Shown here in pieces: positions 18,214 to 26,555 of a DNA stretch of 26,555 nucleotides. The notes beneath the pieces were generated by a model. The model searched no databases. It was not told the DNA's origin and saw only the letters and a program-made list of their open reading frames with translations. This stretch comes from Chara braunii (lineage: Eukaryota; Streptophyta; Charophyceae; Charales; Characeae). Every line of letters starts with the position of its first letter. The first letter of the stretch is position 1. A program made the position numbers and the translations under genes. The DNA lies in assembly GCA_003427395.1 (NCBI GenBank), contig BFEA01000977.1, forward strand, positions 45,693-72,247, in the 5' to 3' direction.

Positions 18214-19131
18214 ATGACCCAGACAGATTCTGAGGAAGAATCAGTGCGCACACAGTTGGAGAAGGAAGCGGTAGTAGTCATTGCTCAAACAGAGAAGCTG
18301 AACAGACTGAATGAGGAATACTCACCAGAATTCACCACGATCACTCACATTGCCAGGGATCAGGCCCCACTGGTAGTAGAGACAGCCAAATCAGCAAGAC
18401 TGACACTGATGAACATTCGCCCCCTGATTGCTGCAAGGTATGTAGAAAAATTGGAGGAATGGCAAATCGCAACAGACGTGTCCTATTAGATCCCATGCTT
18501 CGAGGAAGGGCAAAATGTGGCCACTGCTCTCCGCGAAAAGATATCCACGGAGTATCCATTGGGGGTCTACGACTCTTTGCCCAGCAACTTCGAGCATGAG
18601 GATGCAGTCCCTGAACAAGAACACGAGGGATCAACCACACAGCACTCAGAGCATGACAGGCACTCGCCTCAGGCATTCTCACCTATGATTGTCAAGCTGT
18701 CAAACAAAGCAAACCTTTGTTCAGGGATGAGATGGAGGCCGTGGAGAACGATCAAAGTTGTGCCTTACAGTGTCCTGACAGGCTCGAGCCTGCCGGCAGA
18801 ATTGGCAGCAGTCTCTTTGGCCCAGTTGATCACCTCAGGAATGTTGGAAGGAGATGGTAACTTAGATGCAAGGGCATATCCGGTGGACAGGGAGAGGTTT
18901 TATAGGAGTGACGAATCCTAGGGGGAGGACAAGGAATGGCACTCTGACGATGAGAAAGAGGATGAGGATCAGGTCGATGCGATGGACTCAGACAACGAGG
19001 ACAGTGATGAGTTGTTTGAGATCCCCAGAAAGGAGAAGGATAAGACGGATATTGTGGATCAGCCCACGACAGACCCTCAGGGGGGAGAGGGACTGTTGGA
19101 CATGGACTCGGGGGGGGGAGCGCCTTCTTAG
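18214..19131 (+). pseudogene. Extra acidic ORF between LINE ORF1 and ORF2, two stops
   Basis: Starting at ATG 18214 (MTQTDSEEES), one frame runs 305 codons to TAG 19129-19131, broken only by TAG 18487-18489 and TAG 18919-18921. It lies in a different frame from ORF1 and begins 64 bp after its stop. ORF2 starts 62 bp after it. The product would be acidic (EEES, DDEKEDEDQVDAMDSDNEDSDEL) with a hydrophobic central part (AELAAVSLAQLITSGMLEG). I recognise no domain. Plant LINEs normally have two ORFs, so this is either a lineage-specific third ORF or an N-terminal extension of ORF2 displaced by frameshift. A nine-G run near 19110-19118 is a likely indel site. Confidence 0.55.
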
Positions 19132-19193
19132 AACATTTCAACGAAAGATTGATAACCCAGTCTAGCCCAATCTAATTCAGGGGTTCCCAGAAG

Positions 19194-21197
19194 ATGGAAG
19201 ACTTCAGGAAGAGGGCCAATGAGAAAGAACGCCAGAGCGACTGGAAAGACCAAGGTATCATCATTCGTTCATGGAATGTGAATGGTTTGGGCAATGTCAT
19301 GGAAAAAGAAGAAAAATAGAATGACATAATCCATGGCTTAATAGTCAAAAACAGTACTCCAACAGATATAATAATGTTGCAAGAAACCCACTTATCATTC
19401 TCAACATAACACAGCAGAATCAAAAGATTTGTGTCAAGGAAATTGGGAGGGGTCAAGGATGAAATATGGTCGACAGACAATGTCTCAAATACCAAAGGTA
19501 CAACTATCCTGATTCCCAGATCTTCACGCATATACAAAGAAGGAAGCGTTATGAATAAGGAAGCGGATTCTAATCAAGGAAGATGGTGCTCAGTACAATT
19601 CAAATGGAAAAATGAAGAATTCCTCCTTTTCAATATCTACGCCCCAAATAACGCTGTTGATAAAACATCCTTCCTGACAGAATTGGGGGCAAAAATACCA
19701 CCGCTAACTTCATGTATAATGGCTGGAGACTGGAACGCAACACTAGACCCTACAACAGACCGCATATCTAGATCTTCCAACAACTACAACTCTCAGGAGG
19801 CAGTCCCGATCCAGAGACTAATGGTGGACCACGACTTAGTAAACCCCTTTAGAATCTTCCACCCAACGGCGAAAGCATTTACCTTGATTAAGAAAAGTCA
19901 TGCCCAACACACAGCCTTCTCTAGAATAGACTATTTCCTGGTATCAGCCACAGTGATGGGAGCGGTAAAAGAGATGGCAATCCTGCAGTTAGCACCCTAT
20001 CCAGGCCTGGACCACAAACCTATTGAACTCACGATATGCTTCGAGCAACAAATGAAGAAAGGGGCCAGTTTTCACAAACTGAACAACTCTCTCCTACTGA
20101 GTCAAACCTTCCAAGAAGGGATACAGGAATTTTGGAAAGAGAGGGGCATGTGCCGACTGCCCACACAGGACCGCTAGGAATGGTTTGTAGAAAGCTACTC
20201 GCTACTGGCAGAGACTGCAGCCAGCATGTCAAGAAAACTAGCCTCCATAAGGAAACAGAGAAAGCAAAGCTTGGAAAAGGCCTTGAAAATAGCAGAAATT
20301 AACCTTAGAGATAACCCATCCTCAATGCTATACATGGGAATATTCAAAAAAGCAAGGGAAGAGTTGGCAATGTGGAGGTGGTGGGAATTGAAAGGCATGC
20401 AGGTAAGAGCCAGGATGTGCGAATATGATCTTAGCGAATCAATGTCGAAACACTTCTTTGCCCGTATCAAAGCGAATACAAGGGCGGCCACAATAGAGAA
20501 ATTAAAAACCCTAAGAAACCCAGAGGTGTCGGAGGAAACCAGCGAAGGGATTCTGGGGATTGCCAAAGAATTTTACCAAGACCTATATCAGACAAAAACC
20601 CAAACACCGACACCAAGTAACACATTGGATGCGAGACAAAGGATGTTACAATATCTGGAACAAACAATATCGTCAGAACAATCAGAGGAGTTAGACAGGC
20701 CCGTATCCTTGGAAGAATTAAACCAAGCTCTCAAGAACATGAAAAATGACAAAGCACCAGGAATTGATGGACTGACGAAAGAATTCTGGGAAAAATTCTG
20801 GCCAAACCTTGGGGGAGATCTCCTGAATTTCTACAAAGATAGTTATGAGAAAGGAGGCTTAGGCAGCCTGCTGAGTAGTAGTGTGGTAACACTACTGTAC
20901 AAAAAAGGGGACAAAGAAGACATCAGGAACTATAGACCTATCTCACTGCTAACTCTCCCATACAAAATCCTGGCCAAGACTCTAGCTGCCAGAATTACGA
21001 AAATAACAATTTAATGCTTCCACATTGATCAGACGGGCTTCATCCTTGGACGGTATATATTAGACAATGTGTTAACTCTAAATGAAGCTGCTAATAAAGT
21101 CAGAGAGAAGAGGATAAACACAACTATACTCTTCTTCGACTTGGAAAAAGCTTATGACCAAGTCAATTGGTCGTTTATGGATGAATGTATGGAACGC
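19194..21197 (+). pseudogene. LINE ORF2: APE endonuclease and N-terminal half of RT
   Basis: It starts at ATG 19194, after a frame stop at 19170. The APE-type endonuclease has its key residues: Asn in SWNVNG (19275-19277), Glu in MLQETH (19383-19385), GDWN (Asp 19728-19730), RIDYF (Asp 19929-19931) and the final Asp-His (20010-20015). The RT begins with the LINE blocks NDKAPGIDGL (about 20748), NYRPISLL, DQTGFILGR and FFDLEKAYDQVNW (catalytic Asp kept, about 21138). Four in-frame stops break one otherwise continuous frame: TAG 19317, TAA 19407, TAG 20175, TAA 21012. Each is compatible with a CAA/CAG or TGG codon changed by a transition. Coding is cut at 21197 by the 5-kb insertion. ORF2 would nick target DNA and copy the RNA there. 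Confidence 0.9.
21194..21197. repeat. Left target-site duplication of the 5-kb insertion
   Basis: ACGC (or AACGC counting 21193) is repeated at 26248-26251 (26247-26251). The 4- or 5-bp reading depends on whether the terminal A at 26247 belongs to the element. TG...CA ends favour 4 bp. Confidence 0.8.
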
Positions 21198-21200
21198 TGT

Positions 21201-23343
21201 CGGGACAGAAACCCCTGGGAGGGTTTCTGCCCGAGTTTGTCAAGGTCAGTCGCTGTCCGATTTTTTTATGGGATTGAGGAACTGGATGAGATTGACGTTG
21301 CCAAAAGTTGTTCAGACCAACCCTATAACTGAGAAACCTAAAGCCTGACGTCGTTGATGTATGACGTCGTTGACATGTGACGACAACGGCGTCCGTTCGA
21401 GACAGCGGGAGTCGGCGGTATGGCCTGTCGTCCGCAGGTCTCAACATGGCCGCAGGGGTGCGCGGTCGTAGAAAGTCTGAGACTAGACTTATTCTACCTA
21501 AAAGATGTCGCGCGGCTTAGCAGCCGCGCGATTCAGGGCCTAAGTAGGCTAAAAAGGAGGGATGTGCAGGGTATAGGGCTACGGTGCGAGAGGAATAGCA
21601 AGGTTTTTTTCCTTTTTTCTGTGCCGCCGGGTTAACCTCGAGCCAGGGTGAGGCCAGCAGGCCTATACCGAGGCCTACCCGATGGGCGGGCCCAGAGCGG
21701 TGGATGGGCAGCCATCCATAGGGAAGAAGCGGGCAGGCAAAGCCTTCAAGGTCACAGTATGGGGGAAACCTGACTGGGCGAGCTCTTCACATAGGCGAGC
21801 TGCTCCTGTCGTTATCATGATAGGAGCTAGCCCAGTAGGTTATCGCAGAGGACTCTTACCTATCTGGTACCGGGATCAAGCTTGGCTGCAAGCATCTTAC
21901 CGGGCCAGCTCCTCTTGGAGCAGCCCAAGGCAGTTGGGCGCGGCCAATCTCGGCCGCGCGATCCTCAAGATCGTGCGGCTGAGATCTGCCGCGCCCAGAT
22001 CAAAGTGGCCCCTGCGCAAGGATGACACACATAAATCGAGAAAAGGCAAAAATTTTCCCTTTTTGGTCTCAGATGGGGTCGAACTTGGGTCTGTAATTCG
22101 ACAGATCGTGTTAGGGGGGGCCACACGATGTGATCACTGACGTGGCCGTTGGCATAGCCAACGACAAAAAAAAAAAAAAAAAAAGGGAAAACAGTTTTTG
22201 CAGAAGGCTCCCACTTCGTCTTGGAGACTGTGTGGGAGCACAAAGACTCCCACTTCGTTTTGGACAGATGATTGTGGCCGCGAGATCTTGAAATCTCGCG
22301 GCCCACAGTTCACACACGGAAAGCAAGAGGGGGTTGGAGTTGAGTGGAGAGTGAGAGAGAGAGAGAAATGGGAGGATGGGGAGAGGAGGACCTGCTCCTC
22401 CCGACCTGCCAGCTGCCTCCCCGTTGTTAGGAGGGGTAAGAAGAGAAAAAAAAAGAAAAGAGGAAAAAGAAAAGAAAAAGAAAACGAAAAAACGGGATCT
22501 GAGTTTTTTCTGAGAAGCTGTATTTTTCAGTTTGCGCCACTATTTTTTTGGTGGCGCAAAATAATTTTGTTGACCTTGATTTTTTTTTCTGTAGGTAATC
22601 AGGCACGTACGCCATGTGCATGAATTTGTTTAGATTTTTTTATCTAGCGAATATTTTTCTAAAATTCTTCAAAGTCGGGGTACTTTTTGCACCCCGCTTT
22701 GAGGCTGTCGGGATTTGAACTCGTGAATTTTCACGAGTTCTTTCCCTACCTCTCCCAATCTGACAACTGCCATCCCCATTTTCAGGGGAGGGCAGGGGAG
22801 AAAAGAAAAGAAGAAGAGAAAAGAAGAGGGGGGGGGAATAAGGCAAAACGAGGCTGCTAGATCAGCAGCAAAAATAAAAGAAATAACGTACCTGGCCACT
22901 GTCGGGGCCAGGTTCCCAAACGGTTTGCTGCACTTGGTGCAGCAAACTAGCAAAGGAGCTTGCACCGAATATGGCCAGGGTTGAGAGAGAAAGAGGGCAC
23001 CTTTCTTAATTTTGTGCTTGAACCTGGCCGCTGTGGGGGTCATGTTCTCAAGTGGTTTGTTGCACCTTGTGCAACAAACCGGCTAAGAGCCTGGCTCTGA
23101 ACTTGGCCAGGTCTAGGAGGAGGTGCACTGCTGAGGTTGAACCTCAGCAGTAGCAGACCAACAGGGGGTTGTGGCTGGATACAGCCCCCCCTTGCTGGTT
23201 TCACAGCAGGAAAAGGGCCAGGTCCTTTTCTTTATGAGTAGACCTGGCCATTTCCGCTGTGTGGGGCTGGTATGTGCCCTTGATCTCGCCAAGAGATCAA
23301 GGGCCCAGCCTGAGCTTGAATTTTTGGCTGAGAGCTCAGGCTG
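21201..23343 (+). repeat. Array of unrelated short hairpins upstream of a TATA box
   Basis: Inverted repeats, arms x loop: 21201-21233 (13 bp, one bulge), 21508-21531 (9), 21773-21836 (nested, 7+4 outer, 6 inner), 21936-21996 (28-nt arms), 22147-22163 (7), 22273-22307 (14, one bulge), 22531-22560 (10), 22670-22701 (11, one bulge), 22717-22740 (11, loop 2), 22767-22795 (10 of 11), 22890-22913 (8), 22923-22947 (11, loop 3), 23054-23080 (12, loop 3), 23128-23150 (11, loop 1), 23216-23249 (9), 23276-23304 (12, loop 5) with a 6-bp outer stem 23265-23310, and 23306-23343 (11). Most arm sequences are unrelated between hairpins; the pairs at 22923-22947 and 23054-23080 are similar to each other. Confidence 0.9.
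21936..21996 (+). other. 61-nt long-arm hairpin
   Basis: Two 28-nt arms around the loop CTCAA. 24 Watson-Crick pairs, two G.T positions (G.U in RNA) and one 2-nt mismatch. This is the longest stem in the array. Size and near-perfect pairing resemble a short miRNA or siRNA precursor, but a miRNA identity is only a possibility. Confidence 0.75.
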
Positions 23344-23363
23344 CTACCACCACCTCCCACAAC

Positions 23364-23370
23364 TATAAAA
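23364..23370 (+). promoter_or_regulatory. Candidate TATA box of the 5-kb element
   Basis: TATAAAA in the context ACTATAAAAGCAGCC, about 2.17 kb from the element start and 21 bp after the last hairpin. As in the chromovirus LTR, GCAGC-rich sequence and GCCATAGC words follow. It is a plausible Pol II start for an LTR transcript. Confidence 0.6.
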
Positions 23371-23659
23371 GCAGCCAGCAAGCAGCCAGCCAGCAATCAT
23401 TTGTGGCTGGTGCTGGTAGCAATTCACTTGAGTGAATGTTGGCTTGCTGTTGCTGGGAGGAGCTGCTAGTGAGAGGAGGGGGAACTGCTGCTGGCTGAAG
23501 AGGAGGTCTGCAAGGGAGGGAGGAAGAGAACTGCTGGAGGTGGCCATAGCTGTGGAACACAGCCATAGCCGCCATCTCAGCAAGGTGAAGAGAGAGGGAA
23601 GCACTGGAGGTCTGCAGGGAGCATGAGAGTGAGGGCAGCCATAGCTGCCGCTGCAGCTG

Positions 23660-24215
23660 GTGGAGCGCAGGGGAAACTCTGCCCGTCTTGCACGGCAGTG
23701 GCAGGGTTTTTAGCAAGCGGTGCAGGGGAAACTCTGGCCGTCTTGCACGGCGGCGGCGAGTCTTCGGCAAGCGGTGCAGAGGAAACTCTGCATGTTTGGC
23801 ACGGCAACGGCGGCGCTTTTTGACGGTGACGCGGAAGCGCTGCCGGTTTTTTTTGCGGCAGCGGCAGTGCGTTCTAGGTAGTGACGCGGGAGCGCTGCTG
23901 ATTTTTTTGCGGCGACAGCGCGGGCTTGACGGCGGTGGTGCGGAAGCGCTGCCAATTTTTTTTGCAGCGGCAACGCTGAGATTTTGGTGGTGACACGGAG
24001 GTGCTGTCGAAACCTTAGGGCGTCGACGGTGTTTTTTTTTGGCAACGACGCGGACGTGCTGCTGAACTTTTGCGGCGGCAGCAGCACGTTCTAGGTGGTG
24101 ACGTGGAAGAGCTTAGACTGTGAGGGGCATTTTGTGGCAGTATGTTCTGGTATTGTTGGCAACGGCGTGGTGGTGCGGTTGGTGGCGGCGACGCTGAGAC
24201 GCCGTCAGATTACTG
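23660..24215 (+). repeat. Degenerate ~54-bp tandem repeat array
   Basis: Units start near 23660, 23717, 23771, 23826, 23881, 23936, 23990, 24045, 24097 and 24161. The first three share GGGAAACTCTG and TTGCACGGC. The later ones share GTGACGCGGAAGCGCTGC followed by a T run and GCGGC. The switch between subtypes suggests two rounds of expansion. CG-rich; no conserved frame. Confidence 0.75.
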
Positions 24216-24547
24216 GGAGGTGGTTGTGTGTTGAGAGGGTGTCGCGGCAAGCGACCGTACTAGGAAGTGGTGTAGATCGTTTTGCGGGCGACTTGCTGTG
24301 ACGATTGTCTTCTCTGGAGTGTGATTTTACACGGTCTTCTTGAGTGGGCCGTCTCTTCAACTTCACTCAAGATCAGTTTGACTCAGACCCTTCACACCTG
24401 TGTGAACCCGCACTTGCTCGACCTTGTCCTTTGAACGTTCATTGAAAAGGTAGAGGGGATGTGTGTTTACGTGGGCGAATGAAAGTCTGATGTGAGTTTG
24501 GGATTGCATTGTCCTCTTTTGAAATTGTTGTTTCCTCTGATGTGCAG

Positions 24548-24838
24548 GTAAGTAGAAGAATGCTTGAAAGAGAAAAAAAAAAGAAAAAGGGGAGAGATCT
24601 GATCATGTTAGCGGAAACGAAGGGATGATGATTGTTTTTTTGTCACTCACTCAAATGTATGCTGAAGGGATGGGGAGGCAGAAGATGACAGGAAACGAAG
24701 CGATCGCGCAAAGAAGAGGAAATCAATTGCACTCATACTCATTCCCTGAGGCTACCCATTATTTCCCGAATGACCCTCTTCGTCTATGCCCGTTTGTCTG
24801 AATGTTTTTTCTTCTCTATGATCTCCTTCTTCGTTTAG
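24548..24838 (+). other. Candidate leader intron (GT-AG) in the 5-kb element
   Basis: A consensus 5' splice site, CAG|GTAAGT, at 24548 and a pyrimidine tract ending CTTCTTCGTTTAG|GT at 24838 bracket 291 bp. Length, donor and acceptor all fit a plant intron. No transcript evidence is available, and such sites also occur by chance. Confidence 0.35.
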
Positions 24839-24849
24839 GTTCGCCCTTG

Positions 24850-26246
24850 ACGTCAGGCGACAAAGGGCTGACCGCCTACTGTGGTAAGCGCATTTCCTTT
24901 CCCTAGGAGGCACCAGAGGCGGGGGTTCGTTGCCTTAGGGGCCGGCCCTGTGATCGACTCGGAGTGGACCACACTGCGGGGGGATACCATGCTGTTGCGG
25001 CAGAGCCGGCCCGACTTCTGAGATCCGAGGTTCGCTCGGGCGAGGACGAGGGGTATCCCAGACCACCTCCTAGGGGATGGACGTGTGCCATTCACGAAGG
25101 GCGTTAAGTTTTTGGCGACTCACGTTAAGAAGAACCGCTATAATTTACCCTTCTAGTGGCCGTCTTAGGAGCCACAGACGAATGGGGAACTGACGCCTTA
25201 AGAAGCCCAGTTCACTAGCTGTGGACGGACTGCGAGTAGGCACTACCCTCGCGGATAGGTTTGCATCACAAGAAGTGCAAGCCTGGGGTAATTAGGCTAG
25301 TTAACAGGAAAATGGGGCTAGAGCATTGCTTTGAATGTCTTTATGTCGAAGATTGGTACTTCGTCATTCGCGGAACAGAGAGAGTAATTACTGCCCAGGA
25401 GGATAAAACGACCAAAAAAAATTGAAAGCGGATCCTTGTTTTTAATGGGGTATTGAGCGTTCGATTGTTCGAGTTGGTCGCTGATTCGTATAATGATAGC
25501 CGGACTACTTGCGAATGGCATTCACACCAAAGTTAGAATTGGAGCATAGTCATCACTGGCGCGATGGCATCCTAGCTTTAATCGAGTATTGGGATTTGTC
25601 TGCATTCTTGTCTAGCAGTCGATATGGGGTGGAATGAAAGAACTTGGCAACGCACCTCATCAAGTTGAAAAAGTCGTGACAGCCTAGACGAGTGATATGT
25701 ATGAGTGTATCAATTTCAGAAAATAATTCAGCTTACGTCGACACGATTATTTTGCAACTTTTAATTGTCTTCGAAAGAAGGGACTAGGATTGATTGAGAT
25801 TTTCTTCCGCCTAGGTTATCACGCCCTAGTCGACCGACGTCGGTCTGATGCTTGGGAGATCAGCGCCCCAGGGACGGACGACGTTCGGGTCCACTTTGGC
25901 GTTCGACCACGCGTACCTATGCTACAGCAAACGAGTAAACGCGCGGCCGGCCTACCTCTGCAATTGCATTATAAATGCCTTCGCATGTGGGTCGGTAGCT
26001 CGGCGGGGATACGCCCCCAAGGGTGGTGACAGCCCCTTGGGGAAGGTAAGTTGTGCCCCGCGAGAACCTATCCTGTCGTAGGGGACCGCGGGATGTACAA
26101 CTGGCGCACTCGGTTGGAGTGGCGAAGGGTCGGCGCGGGTTACCGTGTCATCCCCAAGTTGTCTCTAAAAAAGTTGAAAGACTAAGTTTCTCCTGCGTGA
26201 CGCGGTCGGGAGGGCCCTCGCTCGCGCGGGGGCCGATGCGCTCGAC
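24850..26246. other. Non-coding remainder of the 5-kb element
   Basis: About 1.4 kb with no ORF showing a known domain. It holds TTTTTGGCGACTC at about 25109, a word reminiscent of the LTR/PBS junction of some plant Ty3/gypsy elements, and a TATAAATG at about 25971. GC rises toward the right end. No repeat of the left end is seen. Confidence 0.5.
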
Positions 26247-26247
26247 A

Positions 26248-26251
26248 ACGC
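26248..26251. repeat. Right target-site duplication of the 5-kb insertion
   Basis: ACGC, matching 21194-21197. The LINE frame resumes with ATG GGG GTG at 26252. Confidence 0.8.
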
Positions 26252-26555
26252 ATGGGGGTGGGACCAATCTTCAGAAGATGGAATGAGGTACTATACTATA
26301 ATGCATCAGGATGTGTACAGGTCAACGGATTTCTGTCTGACAGTTACCCAATATCACGATCAGTCAGGCAAGGGGACCCACTAGCCCCATCGATTTTCCT
26401 TTTTGTGATGGAGGCCATTGCTTCCTTCCTGAGAAAAGACCCCTCCATACATAGGCTCCCAGAGGTCAATGTAGGAACGTCTCACCATTTGAAGTTTCCA
26501 ACAGTTATCCTGTTCGCAGATGACATGACAGTACTAATTAGAGCTTCGGACTCTT
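26252..26555 (+). pseudogene. LINE ORF2 RT, continuation after the insertion
   Basis: Open for 101 codons to the window edge. It contains the LINE RT blocks WNEVLYYNASG, VQVNGF, SVRQGDPLAPSIFLFVMEAI and ILFADDMTVL, whose Asp-Asp pair (codons 26519-26524) is the catalytic centre complementing the Asp at about 21138. The reading continues from the codon ending at 21197 without gain or loss of bases once the insertion and one duplication copy are discounted. It is therefore the same gene, not a second copy. Confidence 0.92.

Larger units (their letters stand above)
21198..26247 (+). mobile_element. 5.05-kb insertion, probable giant solo LTR
   Basis: It begins TGTCGGGACAG and ends GCTCGACA, so it has TG...CA with a 5-bp terminal inverted repeat (TGTCG/CGACA). 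It is flanked by ACGC duplications and sits exactly inside the LINE RT frame. No RT, integrase, gag or transposase motif was found on either strand, and no internal copy of either end was seen. Layout: hairpin-dense region (21201-23343), TATA box (23364-23370), GCCATAGC words (about 23545-23650), ~54-bp tandem repeats (23660-24215), candidate intron (24548-24838), then plain sequence to 26247. This matches U3-R-U5 of a very long LTR left by LTR-LTR recombination. Orientation is inferred from the TATA box. A non-autonomous LARD-like element, or a DNA element with TGTCG ends, remains possible. Confidence 0.65.
16356..26555 (+). mobile_element. Second LINE, split by a 5-kb insertion, runs off the window
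   Basis: It contains ORF1 (16356-18149), an extra acidic ORF (18214-19131) and ORF2 with APE endonuclease and RT (19194-21197, continued at 26252-26555). The 5' boundary is not defined; the LINE probably extends upstream of ORF1 into or through the C-rich tract. The 3' end (rest of RT, zf-RVT, tail) lies beyond the window. Removing 21198-26247 and one duplication copy joins the RT frame exactly. ORF2 has four stops, so the copy is not autonomous. Confidence 0.9.

Noticed and set aside
21682-22140. Open frame of about 150 codons in the 5-kb element
   Set aside because: It runs through the hairpin arms, matches no family, and is expected in GC-rich DNA.
21301-22140. tRNA or rRNA genes in the GC-rich part of the 5-kb element
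   Set aside because: No cloverleaf with A and B boxes and no rRNA-like stretch could be recognised; GC-rich hairpins alone do not support this.
21201-23343. CRISPR-like or Helitron-terminal hairpins
   Set aside because: The hairpins are mostly unrelated in sequence, are not evenly spaced and lack spacers. The element has TG...CA ends and a target duplication, not a TC...CTRR structure inserted in AT.
24886-24915. GTAAG...CCCTAG mini-intron after CTACTGTG
   Set aside because: About 25 nt, too short to be spliced.
25095-25130. TTTTTGGCGACTC as an LTR/PBS junction, which would make 21198 to about 25112 a 5' LTR and the rest internal
   Set aside because: There is no CA end at that point, no second LTR, and the flanking duplication places the element end at 26247. 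Kept only as a note.

Overview
This window is eukaryotic repeat DNA, most likely from a streptophyte (green plant lineage) genome. The evidence is a chromodomain Ty3/gypsy element primed by initiator tRNA-Met, plant-type LINEs (CCHC ORF1, APE endonuclease, zf-RVT C-terminus), no recognisable single-copy host gene, long GAA arrays and a 730-bp assembly gap. The gag and ORF1 proteins resemble, from memory only, repeat proteins of the charophyte alga Chara braunii; I could not check this. No rRNA, tRNA, CRISPR array or bacterial-style operon was recognised.

Layout. (1) 57-1328: a 5'-truncated LINE with a poly(A) tail and a perfect 16-bp target-site duplication. (2) 1329-1782: AT-rich spacer. (3) 1783-11001: a nearly complete but heavily mutated Ty3/gypsy chromovirus (LTR, PBS, leader, gag, protease, RT, RNase H, integrase, chromodomain, PPT, LTR). 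It carries two younger DNA-transposon insertions: a 105-bp near-perfect palindrome in the 5' LTR (TA duplication) and a 366-bp hAT-like element in gag (8-bp duplication). (4) 11002-13130: GC-rich flank, the gap, then a higher-order A-B-A-B repeat of G-box blocks and purine (GAA)n arrays. (5) 13131-16355: GC-rich sequence, a 36-nt poly(T), then about 2 kb of C-rich degenerate CCCGA/CCCAA repeats. (6) 16356-26555 and beyond: a second LINE with an intact 597-codon ORF1, an unusual extra acidic ORF and a decayed ORF2. (7) 21198-26247: a 5.05-kb insertion that splits the LINE reverse transcriptase exactly, with a 4-5 bp duplication; the LINE reading frame resumes at 26252.

The 5-kb insertion is the most unusual object. 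It starts TG, ends CA, has no recognisable coding capacity, and has a TATA box about 2.17 kb from its start. It fits a giant solo LTR. The presumed U3 upstream of the TATA box is packed with unrelated short hairpins, seven of them with perfect 10-12 bp arms. A 54-bp tandem array and a candidate GT-AG leader intron follow the TATA box. Short motifs shared with the Ty3/gypsy LTR (GCCATAGC, GCGGAAGCGCTGCC) suggest the two are related families.

All coding elements lie on the + strand and none except LINE ORF1 is intact. Relative order: the second LINE came before the 5-kb insertion, and the chromovirus came before its two DNA-transposon passengers.
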